Shown one piece after another: positions 21,671-33,300 of a stretch of 64,000 nucleotides of DNA. The notes below the pieces were generated by a model that did no database searches, was not told the origin of the DNA, and was given only the letters and a program-made list of their open reading frames with translations. Each line of letters begins with the position of its first letter. The first letter of the stretch is position 1. This stretch comes from Bolinopsis microptera. Lineage: Eukaryota; Ctenophora; Tentaculata; Lobata; Bolinopsidae. The stretch spans positions 15,571,337-15,635,336 of the forward strand of contig NC_087080.1 of the NCBI RefSeq assembly GCF_026151205.1. Reading direction: 5' to 3'. The position numbers were made by a program, and so were the translations under genes.

Positions 21671-22430
21671 CTTAAACAATAATTCGATAATCAGTTCTTT
21701 CTCGTAGAAAATTAAGTCATTATTAGGCACCACATTCCATGATCATAAGGTCCAAACACTGACTATTACACCTCATCCGTTCACTCCCGTCTTGAATTTG
21801 AACCGCTTTCCATTTTTATTTAAATCGTTTTAGAAATTAACCCTTGTTAACTCCGCACCACAACCGCCTATTATAAATCAAGAGGCTTGCATATAATGAA
21901 CATATTGACATGGGTGCAGAGTTGAGTCTGTACGGAACCTAGTAGTTTCAGTTCCTTGTTTAACTTGCCGTACAGCAAGGACATCCACTACTTTAGCCCG
22001 GCGAGGCACATAGCTCACTCTACAACTCCGTGTCAAATGTTTCATATATAATACTAGCCAATTTCACAAGATATATCCTTATGTTTGAGAAGCGCTCGTT
22101 AGAACTGCTTCCTTTCCCTTCAGTATCCCACAGTCTCTCGAGTTTCGTAACTGCCAGAGAGCTCTCTTAAACAATTACTAGACCCGGTGATTATAAATCA
22201 AGAGGCTTGCATATAATGAACATATTGACATGGGTGCAGAGTTGAGTTATATTTGAAAACACGCATAACATTGTCTTATGAAAGTATGAACTCTCTCTCT
22301 GCAGTCCAAACAGACCCTAAACACTAACAGTGCCCCCTCCCCTAATAAGCTTATGGTATAACATTACAGCGAATCTTACTGGGCTAACCCAATTATGACA
22401 CTACTTATGCAGTAAAAATTTATTCATACT
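21671..22430. repeat. Second TRIM-like unit and flanking non-coding sequence
   Basis: A 57-bp direct repeat (starting TTATAAATCAAGAGGC) lies at 21,871-21,927 and 22,191-22,247, with an interior (TTTAACTTGCCGTACAGCAAGG ... GGCGAGGCACATAGC in part) like that of the unit at 19.3-19.6 kb. The rest holds no gene. Confidence 0.65.
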
Positions 22431-24600
22431 ACCCAGTGGCGTAACGTTGCCTGTTGGCGCTCCCCCCGCCGAAAACGCGCCCCCCTGTTGGCGCCCCCTC
22501 CCCTTTTGGTGCCCCTTCCTAAAATTGAACAGATTAGGTGATTTTAGAGGATACACCGGTAAAATCTCTAAAAAAGTGTGTTTCTAGGGCAAAACGTGTA
22601 GTTTTGCTAGTACCTCAGTCAAGTCTTCCAAAATTGTCCCACGTTCAAACGACAATTTTGCGCCCCCCTAAGATGGCGCCCCCGCACAGCGGGGTCAGCG
22701 GGGCCCTTCGTTAGGGCCCAGCTGCAGGAGAATGAATATTCAGGAGAATAAATATTCATAAAGCATTTCATTGGCAGGATGAAACTAAAATTATTATTAT
22801 TCTTCTTTTTATTTTCAATTTCATTACCTATATAATAATTATCAGAAAAACTTCTATTAATACTTCCCGGCAAGAGAAGTGATGGTGCTCAATGCATATC
22901 TTGTTATCGTAGTAGGGCCCTTTTTAGCAATGCAGTTGTGCTCTGGTATTGAAGCACAAATTCGTAATAATTCATAATTCAATAGATTTTTCAGTACGCT
23001 CCAATGTAACTGATTGAATAAATATTAGATCAATGTTCCTCTAAATTTGTACTAAAGGATGTCCTTTCATGATACATGCACTTTTAAGTGCATGTATGCC
23101 CCATCTAAGGCCTGATGTGTAGCTTCATTCACACACACAAAATGATATATCATAACTTTCTAAATATAAAAATATCATAACATTAGATTAAATCAGAATA
23201 AGTAAGTTAAGGCCACGGGGGGATCGAGGCTTCAAAAAATGCAAAAAATATTATGCTTTGAATCAATATATATTTTTCTGGTGGATACTTTGCCACCACT
23301 CATTTGTCTGTAGCTATTTTACTTTTTTTAATAAATGAGGTTAACCTATTCTTCCTTAACGTCATTTTTTTGATAAATCGATAATGGAGGGCAGAAATAT
23401 TGATGCCATTACAACTGAAAACTACAATAAGCTTTGTTTTTATTGTTTTTGTGTTATTTCAGCAGTTAAACTTTGAAAAATATACAAATAAAGGCAAAAT
23501 ACTCAAAAATCACATAACATAAAAAACAGTTTTTTGCCTCTCCTGAAAACCTCGAATTTTTGACTTCAAAATCTATCTTCTCCTAGAGTTTTTATCCATT
23601 TCACCTCAAATTTGGAACTTATGTTCCTGGAAATATATTAATGCCATAGCTTGACCTGTTGGCATCATTTTCTAATGTTGCGAAATATTTGTCGCACGTG
23701 TTGAATTTAGTTTTATAATAACTTTGCAGCGGCGCAAATCGGAGTTTTAGAATTGCGCGGGAAATTGCGCGGGAGATCTATCAGTTTATTTGGGTCAGTT
23801 CGTTTTATGACGTGTCGACTACGTTTACTTAGTATACTTTATCCCTACCGTTTTATTACATTTTTTACTTTATTTACCTATCACTATACAGTATACATAT
23901 TTAATCTTAAATTATCATTTTAGTGGAACTATGTAAAAGGGGATCGTTGCTAGCGTCAAAACTGTTTTAACCCTGCCTTAGTCAGTTGAAAGTCTGATAG
24001 CATATGTTCCGTTTGATTTGACCAAACTAATGCCTTTCATTGCTTTATAAATTTAAAAGTTTGTTATGTAACGATTGTTGTAATTTTGCTCCTAACTCTT
24101 TTTATGAGGTTAACCATTTTAAATTTTGTAACCTGCACTCATGGTTAACCTCATATCTCAGCTTTGGAGCAAGATATCATAAATCGTTACATAACAAAAA
24201 CTCAAAATACCTTGAAGAACACTGTTTTGCAAAGTTACAAGGTTCTAAGTCATAAACTGAAAAAGAAGATAGATTTTGAACACGATTTCATTTAAAGTTT
24301 TCATTTACAATAGAATTACAGGTAAACCTCAAAATTCAACGAGCGATATCTTCAAATAGGAAACTTTGTTTTCGGTTAGGACAAAAGCATTTGAAAATGT
24401 AGATCGAGGTCTACAACATATCTCAAAATCTCAAAATCGACCTCAGACCCCCCCCCCCCCCTGTGGCCTTAAAATACATAATACACATTCAGGGAATTTG
24501 AAATATTTCGTAAACGCTCAGGCATTTACATGATGTTATGCTTGTGGTGATTTTTTACATGCCTACTTTTAACACTTTTCAATATATAATCTCCAGGTAA
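22431..24600. other. Non-coding region upstream of the Kelch gene
   Basis: No exon recognised. 22,435-22,690 has several GGCGCCCC words in a decayed repeat. A small inverted pair (TGCACTTTTAAGTGCA, about 23,087-23,102) and a 12-C run (about 24,450-24,461) are present. A pair of diverged inverted words, GAGGTTAACC and GGTTAACCTC, lies at 24,104-24,150. The Kelch promoter presumably lies in the last few hundred bases, but no defined element is visible. Confidence 0.4.
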
Positions 24601-24627
24601 CTAGTTAACTCTCCTTACTTTGTAGAC

Positions 24628-26870
24628 ATGGGTAATGAGCAGGGAACTGTCCTTAACAGGGAGCCTCTTAAGTCACCCTGTGAAGTGAAATGGAACAAAG
24701 GTCTTGATGTTCAGATTCAAGGCAAGGAAGGGCATTCTTCAGTTGCTTTGAATAATAAGGTAAAAATGTTCAGTTCTCCAAAATTTGACATCAAGTTTTT
24801 GTTCATTTAAACTGAAAACTTAAATTTAAACCTCCCCTCGGAAAATTGTTTAATAAGAAGTTCATTGTTGTGACTGTGGTTTCAAATTTATCCATTCAGA
24901 TCTACTGTTATGGTGGGCTAGGACTGGATGAACGGTTATTTGGTCTTGCAGTTTTTGATACTGGTATTTATGAATCAGCAATTTTGTTTTCCTATATTTT
25001 ATGTACAATTACAAGTCTCTAAACTATTGCAAGGTATCATTTATCTAATGTAACAACAACTGCAACAATGTCATAGATTACAGCATCAGAATTTTGATTT
25101 CAAATGTAGGTAAACGAATTAAACTCTAATTTGACTCCCCACTCGTGAATGAACTTTGTTTATCAATTGGGAAATATATCATAAATTCTAATATTTTTCA
25201 GTGAAACAGTATCATTAAGGCATAACAATTTAACTTCAGAAAAGAATACACTGAGAGAAATCCAAGTAACTGGTGAAAAGCCTGGCCCACTTTGCAATGC
25301 GAGCTTGAACTGTGTTGGAACAAAATTATATCTCTTTGGTGGACTGAATAGGGAAACAGGATGGAATAATGACATGTGGTCATTTGATACTGGTAAGATT
25401 GTACAATTAAAATCGTTTCATTGAAGATATTTTACATCCATCTCATTGATTGACACATTTGAATTTGATAAAAGTGTCAAATCGAAATCATTTTGCAGTA
25501 ACAGAAAAATGGGAGAAGCTGGCGATTACTGGAATCAAGCCTTCACCCAGAGACAAACACACATCAGTCATATGGGAAGGGAGAATAGTTATATTTGGTG
25601 GGTTTGGTCCAGCTACTGGTGTAGAGGATAGTGAAGATGACGATGATCAAAGTGCTAATTTCACATGGTACAACGATGTCTTTCTTTTTGATCCTAAAAA
25701 TAATTCATGGGATGCACCAAATGTTTCCATGATTGGAGGCCCTGTCCCCAGGGCTGCACATTCTGCAAACATCTACAAAAATAAAATGACGATATTTGGG
25801 GGAAAAGATAGTAAAGCCAGAAATCAGGTAAGTTTATTTAGTATTATCAGTGTCATGAAACTTGTGAAGGAACATTGATAATAGGTTGTATTCTTGTATT
25901 GTAACAGCACTGGACAGCTAGTTTGCTGGAGAGCTAGTTTGCTGCAGATATACTGATAATTTTCCACTGCATCTGCAAAATATTCAACCCACAGGATTTG
26001 TTTACCTTAGATCTTTCAACGTTGGAGTGGAGCTCTTTTGAAGATGCTGGAGCCAGACCTGCTCCAACCTCATTTCACAGCTCTGCCCAATTTGGCCAGT
26101 TCATGCTAACATATGGAGGCAGATTTAATGACAACTCCCACAGTGATCAACTCAATGTTTTAGGTATACCAGCGTTTTCATGTTATTCTGATGAAATGTC
26201 ACTAAATACTTATTTCCTAGTTGGGCTGATTTCAACGTTGTCTCGAATTTTATAGTCTCGGCTTTGTCTTTCACATAAATCTATATTAAAATATTATATC
26301 ATAAACATTCAACATTAAAGGGTGTACAGTAAAAACCAATTTTGATACATTAACTTGATGTTTTGCAGATTGTGAGACAGGGGGCTGGTATTCTCCAGTA
26401 GTGGAAGCTATGCCTTCTCCTCGGGGACAAAGCACCTTGTTAGTATTGGGGGACGGTACTTTGGTTATGTTTGGAGGATCTAACAAGTTTGATATGATCC
26501 AACAGTGCTGTCAGGTCGGTTTAATATCAATTATAAATATGTGCTAGTTACAGCTCTAATGAAAGTTCATAAATACGTGAAAGATTGAACAGATAATTGT
26601 TGATGTCAGTGAGTCAGAGCTTCCACAATAGTTGGAAAACTGGATGCAGCACCTGTTTTAGATTTCCACTAAGCTATGACAAGGGAATATTTTCAGGAGT
26701 TTGACACAGGTGTATATCGATTGGATTGTAATCTTCTTAAGAGTGTAGAAATACCTCCTCCAGTCGTAGAGGAAACTGAAGATATTGTCAGTGATCCTAG
26801 TGCTGTAGGAGATTGTAATATGGCAGATGACTCTAATGAAACTCCCAGTGATAAGCTTGCTGGGGTATGA
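24628..26870 (+). CDS. Kelch-repeat protein, seven coding exons, 398 aa
   Basis: Exons: 24,628-24,759; 24,900-24,963; 25,210-25,392; 25,499-25,827; 25,995-26,163; 26,369-26,514; 26,697-26,870. All introns are GT-AG and the exons sum to 399 codons including the TGA. Six Kelch blades are visible by their strand-GG cores: IYCYGG (45-50), LYLFGG (105-110), IVIFGG (156-161), MTIFGG (223-228), MLTYGG (273-278) and LVMFGG (324-329), the last five mostly preceded by the typical Trp and Pro-rich loops. That is a single six-bladed beta-propeller with no BTB, F-box or membrane segment, so a protein-protein interaction module. An acidic, serine-rich tail (about 355-398) ends it. I do not recognise the orthologue. 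The start ATG follows a pyrimidine-rich stretch and begins MGNEQG, which could be N-myristoylated (Gly2). WDR11 begins 445 bp downstream on the same strand. Confidence 0.88.
25200..25209 (+). promoter_or_regulatory. Tandem 3' splice acceptors of Kelch exon 3
   Basis: Two AGs, at 25,200-25,201 and 25,208-25,209, compete. Only the second keeps the frame (DT-VSLRHNN). The first follows the better pyrimidine tract but gives an immediate TAA. Use of the first would produce a nonsense-mediated-decay substrate. Confidence 0.7.
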
Positions 26871-27143
26871 ATTTAGGTATTTGTACTGGATCTTCTATGA
26901 TCTTTTTAACAGCTTATAGCCGACTAGAAATTAGAATTAATGAATGTTTAAACTGAATTATTTTTAGCTCCTATTTTATCCAGTTTTCCAGAATTGTTAG
27001 GAAATCTAAATTTTTATTTGTATGCTTTGTTTTATTTATTTTGCACATTCTACTGACATAACATGATTATGTACTATATTTATAATATTTCTAATTCAGA
27101 CTTACAATGCATTTCCTTGTTTACTGATTTGAATGCAAAGCAG

Positions 27144-27149
27144 AATAAA
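27144..27149 (+). terminator. Polyadenylation signal AATAAA of the Kelch gene
   Basis: AATAAA lies 274 bp after the stop codon and 167 bp before the WDR11 start codon, so the two genes are separate but close. Confidence 0.6.
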
Positions 27150-27315
27150 CTTTAAAAACGTGTTCATCTTCAATCTATCTTTTGCCTCGACATCTCACAT
27201 GATCAATTAATACTTATTGGTTGCTAAAATGTTCAATAATAAGTTCCACGTAATCATATACTCACACCAACAATCAGCACAGTAATAGGATGTAAATACC
27301 CTAACCCCCTAAAAG

Positions 27316-30300
27316 ATGAGGTTGAGCCCCAGGTCCATACCGGGTCCTCTCTCTGCACAAAATACAGGTGCTCTCGACTGGGGCCCACAAGGTCTCATCG
27401 CGTATGGGTCTCACAACTCCGTGGCGGTGGTTCATGTTGAGTCTCTTCAGTTGCTCCAGGTCCTAGCTGCTCACAACTTCAATGTCTCTACTGTAAGTTG
27501 TGTTGATAGTCGGTGTTATCTTTTTGATTTTATTAGTTTATGTGTCATGTAAACTATAACTCTATAACGTCATATTTTAAATCTAAGTGAGGAACTTTCA
27601 CAATATTTTTCCTTATCTTGATTCTTGAGTAGTGTTCAAAGGAAGTATGTACAGATATTAAATATTAGATACATAACGATATAATATGAGATTCTGTACC
27701 CTCACTACCCAGGTGAAATGGTGTGGACACAATCCCTACCACAACTTGCTTGTACCTGTCTCCCTGCTGTTAGCATCCGGTGACAAGTCTGGCAGAGTCA
27801 TTGTGTGGGAGGTCAGTAATTCCTCTTGATAACATCTTTATAATATCTTCTTACCCTTGTTCAACTTATTACCCTTGTTCTACTATTAATCAAGATTTAT
27901 GTTTAAAGAGCTCAACTTTTTCAAATTTTCAAACACTATCTAGATCGAATATCTTATTAAATAGGGGGGGTCCAACTACAAAAAATACGAACGCACCCCT
28001 AAAATTTCAAATTCGTATTCGTATTTTTTCGTATTTTTTCGTATTTTTTCGTATTTTTTACAAATCGTCATTTTGATAAATAGAAGATCACACATCTTCG
28101 TAATTAATCAGATCTAAGCTCAATTTAGCAGTGAAGAAACATTAAAATAATATGTAAACCATCATGTATCATACATAATACCTGGGGGTGCAACAACAAA
28201 AACGATGAACCCACACAAAATTTTGAAATTCGCTCCCTTTTTATCGTTTTTTAAATTAAAATTTGGGATATATTGTGATCCATTTTATGTTTTATTGGAA
28301 ATTGTTCCTTTAAACTGGGGGAGGGGGGGTCCAACCCGATTTCCGATATGAGGGTTGATGAGGCCAAAATCGGAATCAGAAAAATCGGAAAATTGAGAAA
28401 TTTACAGAATCGATCTCTAAAACCTCTCAGAAGTTTTATAATTCAACCAGAACCCCTACATAATACGACAATACGTATGTTATATATTGTGATGAGAAAA
28501 CGAACCAATTGGACATTCCATTAGTATGTTTTATGTGTTTTTCCACTGCAGGGGCTAGTATGCTCACTACTAGTTGGAGTTATCATGTACTCCCAGACCC
28601 GAGTGCTTTCGCCTCTTGTGAAATCCATTGTTTCTGCTCATTGATTTTATCCCTGTTACTTGTTATTATGTATTAGTACAACACTAGGTACCGGGTTATA
28701 TTTTGTGGTCCGGTCTTTAAACATACCATAATATCACTATAGCTGTACACTGCACCTTAAATTTATAGTCAAGTACATTTGTATCGTGACACATGCTTAT
28801 TATTGGCTTGAGTCCTCCTCCACAGTCCTGCTCCTCCTCCTCCTCATTCTAGGTAGGCATCATGTAGCCGGTGGGCCCGACTTGATACGACACACCTCGA
28901 CACGTCGGGGTTTTGTCGGGGTTTGTCGGGGTTTGTCAGGGTTTGTCGGGGTTTGTCGGGGTTTGTCGGGGTTTGTCAGGGTTTGTCGGGGTTTGTCGGG
29001 GTGTGTCGGGGTTTGTCGGGGTTTGTCGGGGTTTGTCGGGGTTTGTCAGGATTCGTTAATAAGGCATCATGTAGCCGGTGGGCCCGACTTGATACGACAC
29101 ACCTCGACACGTCGGGGTTTTGTCGGGGTTTGTCGGGGTTTGTCAGGGTTTGTCGGGGTTTGTCGGGGTTTGTCGGGGTTTGTCAGGGTTTGTCGGGGTT
29201 TGTCGGGGTGTGTCGGGGTTTGTCGGGGTTTGTCGGGGTTTGTCGGGGGTTTGTCAGGATTCGTTAATAATGGATGAAAAGTGATTGGAAGTTGCCTAAA
29301 GAAGATTGATCAATGGCAGTATAATGGCGCAGGAGGGTCAACCTGAAAAAAACAGTGCTTGACCCTCCTGCCCCACACATGGATCAGGAGGCTCATTCCA
29401 GAAAAAGAGTGCTTGACCCTCCTGCCCCGCACATGGATTACAGGGGTCATTGAAAGCCACAAGACCATGTGCACGTATTACTACAGCGCGCGATAAGTAC
29501 GCGCGTGATTACATAAAATCTTACCGCGCCCTACGCCAAGTAGACGAAAAAGCTTGGACGAAGAGCGAGAGTTGGTACAATGTGGCACACGAGTCACGTC
29601 GGGCAGTAGTTGATAAAGTTTTTAAAGTTGTTTTTAAAATATTGAATTATTTAGTACGGGTATATGCCTCACAGAATGGCCAAAAAAAAGGAAGGTCTCT
29701 CAAAATCACAAAACACACTTTATTCCAGTTTTTATCTCATAAGAAGCTAAGTTGACACTCATATTTTTCTTCCCGGGGGTTGATTTAATCTCATGACCAT
29801 TTTTTCTTTGAGAAAAATTGGCCGGAAAATCTTCCTCCAAAAAAACATGCCTCACAGAATGGCCAAATCTGAATTTCTATAATTTTTTGATGGAGATACT
29901 TTTTAAATTTCTATCACCACACGTTGTTAGAAAACCTATTAAGGAATAGGGTAATAACCTAAAACTCACGAAAAAACTGAGCTGTGAAAAATTATTTCAC
30001 AAAAAAGAAAAAATGCCTCACAAAATGGCCAAAAAAAAAAGAAAACGAGAAAATTGTATTTTTCTAAAACCTTTGGCTCTTGTTTCAGGCATGCTGCTGG
30101 TATTAATATGCCTTGTTAACACCCCCATATAGGTGAAAATTCTTAGAACTGAATAAAAAGGACATAATTTCCTACACCAAAAATGGCCATTTTGTGTGGC
30201 GTTGTTCATATTCCCTGATTTCATGATTTATAACCTTCATTCGGCTGTAAAAACACTCCATCTGGGGTGTTATTGTATGATAAATAGCTTGTGAATACTT

Positions 30301-33300
30301 TAGACTTATTGTTTCATTGAATAAAAGGAGTTTTAAATTTTGGCCATTTTGTGAGGCATATTTTGGCCATTTTGTGAGGCGTTTAGCCATTTTAGCATTT
30401 TTTTTCTTCCTATATTTAACAATGTTCGTTTTGTTTGATGAATACTATTCTTTAAACATCTTCTGTCATACTGGTGCCAGAAGTTCTCACCAAAATGCAA
30501 ACTTAGTTCAAAAATTTGAAAACAAATTTTCAGTGCTCAAAATTTCTACATAAACAGTCATATTTATGCCAGAAAATGTGGTCCTAGTTAATGATTTCAC
30601 CACAGGAAGTGTTGCCAGAAGACTTTTGTTTCATATGGTATCCACAAAACCTACCAGTCTTATATAAAAAATTAGTTACAAAAACATTTACAAATTTGGC
30701 CATTCTGTGAGGCTAGCCATTCTGTGAGGCATTTACCCGTACATTGAATTATGTAGTAGTGTCAAATTACCTGGGAACTGTTTGATACTTTGATGCTGAA
30801 ATATTGTTATTTTATTTCTAAAAACATCAAGTTCTTGTTTTGGGAACTAAGATTTCTCTCGAATTGATCTTTTTTGGACATTGATTCATTGTACTTTAGA
30901 AGGCATTGTGATTGATTTGGAGAGTTTTGTAAGGTTTCATAATTTTCATGTAAGTTTTGTTTTGAAATTTTTTGAACGATGGATCCCAAAAGTTCCAAAC
31001 TTGTCTTAACTGTCCAATCTCCACTCCTTCCCGCCCTTTACTCCTTTACCGCGCTCTCTGATTACGACGATCAGCGGTGCTTAGTGAATGTTCACTTCGG
31101 TACGTAATGAGCGGATCTATGTTAATATACTGGCCAGTACATTACCAATTATCATATTTTGATATCATTATAATTGTGATGCTATATAATAGATATTACA
31201 TTGTTTTTATTATTTTAACAATAACAAAAGGCTACACGTTAAATCTTCTTACAATGGGTTGTAGTTTTTAGAGTTCGACACATGTAGAAAATTATCATTG
31301 ATAATTAAGAATATTTGTTTAAATTTTACAAATTGCATGATATTTTGGCCTTTGGGATACGTGTACTTCTAAGTTGTATAATGCCTTGTAAAGTACATTT
31401 TAAAAGTTACTCTTAGTATTAGTAATACTTTTGAAACTTTCAATAACTTTTATACGTATGTATGTTATTTAAAATACATGATACAAATTTTGTTGTTTTT
31501 ATTCAGCATCGCTTGTTTCATTGAATTGGATTTAGGCAAGTATTGGTAAGTATATATAAGTATATATTAGGGTAGTATATACTGCTGCAATAATAGGGGT
31601 ATAATTCTTAGGGCAACGTCTTCTAAGGTTCTTCAAATGGTTCTTCTTAAGAGGCTGGATGTTGGAATGGAGTGTCTTCTTAGGGAAAATCAGTGTGGGT
31701 TCAGACGGAACCGCTCATGTATTGATCAGATTTATTCCATCCGCACCATTATTCACAACTGCATTGAGTTTAACATTCCACTTTATGTTAATTTCATTGA
31801 TTTTAAGGCAGCGTTTGATTCCATCAGAAGAGAGTTTATTTGGTCAAGCATGAGACACTATGGACTTCCTGAGAAATATGTTAGAATCTTTCAGGCATTC
31901 TTCAACGGAACCATGAGTGCTGTCAGGGTTAATGGTGAAATGTCTGATTGGTTCTCTGTTAATTCGTGCACTGGACAGGGTGATATCCAGGGCCCTCCTG
32001 TATTTAATTTATGTCTGAACTTTGGAATCTTTTTGGCCGAGGTTCACAAGGCAATCAGTCATGGTGCTGTACTGCAAAAGGAACTAAAGGGTGCAGATGA
32101 AAAAGTTATCATGGATAGTGACTACGCTGATGATCTGGCAGTGATGGACAATACTGAAGAAGGGCTGCAAGAGTCCACTGATCTTATAGCTTATTACACC
32201 TCTTATGCTGGGTTGAAGATCAACGCTAAAAAGACACAATGCATGGCGATCAGCAAGTGTGCGTCCCAGCGACCTTACACCGAAAGAGACAGTATAAAGC
32301 TAACAGTGGAGGGAGAACCTGTTGAACAGGTCAGCAACTTTGTTTATCTTGGTGCCAACATCAGTGGGGATGGTACCATTGACCGAGATCTTGACATCAG
32401 GATCCAGCGTGCTAATGGTGCGTTCCATCAGCTTTGGAAGATATGGAACAGTCGAACTATAACAACGCCCACCAAGATCCATATCTACAAGGCTGCTGTT
32501 ATTACTATTCTGTTATATGGAGCTGAAGTGTGGAACACAACAAAGAAGCAGATGAAACGGTTTGAGGTCTTCCATCTGACCTCCCTGAGAAGAATCTTGA
32601 AGATAAAGTGGTTCTTCCATGTCTCCAATGAAGAAGTTCTCAGGCGTGCTGGAATTAAGTCTATCGAAACTTTCATCGGTGCGGCTAGACTTAGGTGGTA
32701 CGGACATGTTGTCAGAATGCCAGAGACGCGGTTCCCCAATTTCTTACTGGATTGGAAACCAAACTATGGAAAGAGACTGAGAGGACGACCCCGCAAAGGC
32801 TGGATGGCCTGTGTACTCGAGGATGCGGCTGAATTTACAGGTGTCGATAACATCAGCAGAGATGCAGTAAAACAGTTGGCTCTAAAGCGAGTGGAATGGA
32901 GGAACATGTTACGCCGTAGAAGAGATGTGTGTGATGCAGGCCACTCCAACGACTAGGAGGAGACCTCTTCATGTAGCATGTATGTATTGGTAAGGAAGTG
33001 AACCGATGCGGCGAAGCAAAGCCTGACGCAACACTCCTTTCTTTTCATCCTGTGGCTCTTACTGTCTCCCACTCTTGCTCTTTTGGTCTCTTGCGCTGCG
33101 CTCTTGCTTTCTCACAATCTTGCAGTCCCGTCCGGTATAGTATAATACTCTTCTCTCGTGCTCATAGCTTCATAGTGCGTATTAGATTATTATTATACTG
33201 AGTGCACAGTTTTAACAAGAATTGCGCCCGTTGTTTCGTTTTGGCGGACGCTAGATTTCCATTCACTATAACTATAAATATAAGCTCTAATCAGCTCACT

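Noticed and set aside
22435-22700. DNA transposon beginning CAGTGGCGTA
   Set aside because: The left tip looks right, but no complementary right tip or target duplication was found.
25202-25392. Kelch exon 3 beginning at the first AG (25,202)
   Set aside because: It gives a stop after five codons; the AG 8 nt downstream joins in frame and makes the total coding length a multiple of three.
28856-29268. Telomere-like G-rich repeat
   Set aside because: TTTGTCGGGG is not a known telomere repeat, the arrays are short and interstitial, and the unit is tied to a leader word.
28786-29277. ORFs encoding GFVGVCRGLSG-type repeats
   Set aside because: All frames across a 10-bp unit give repetitive peptides; no signal peptide or conservation argues for a protein.
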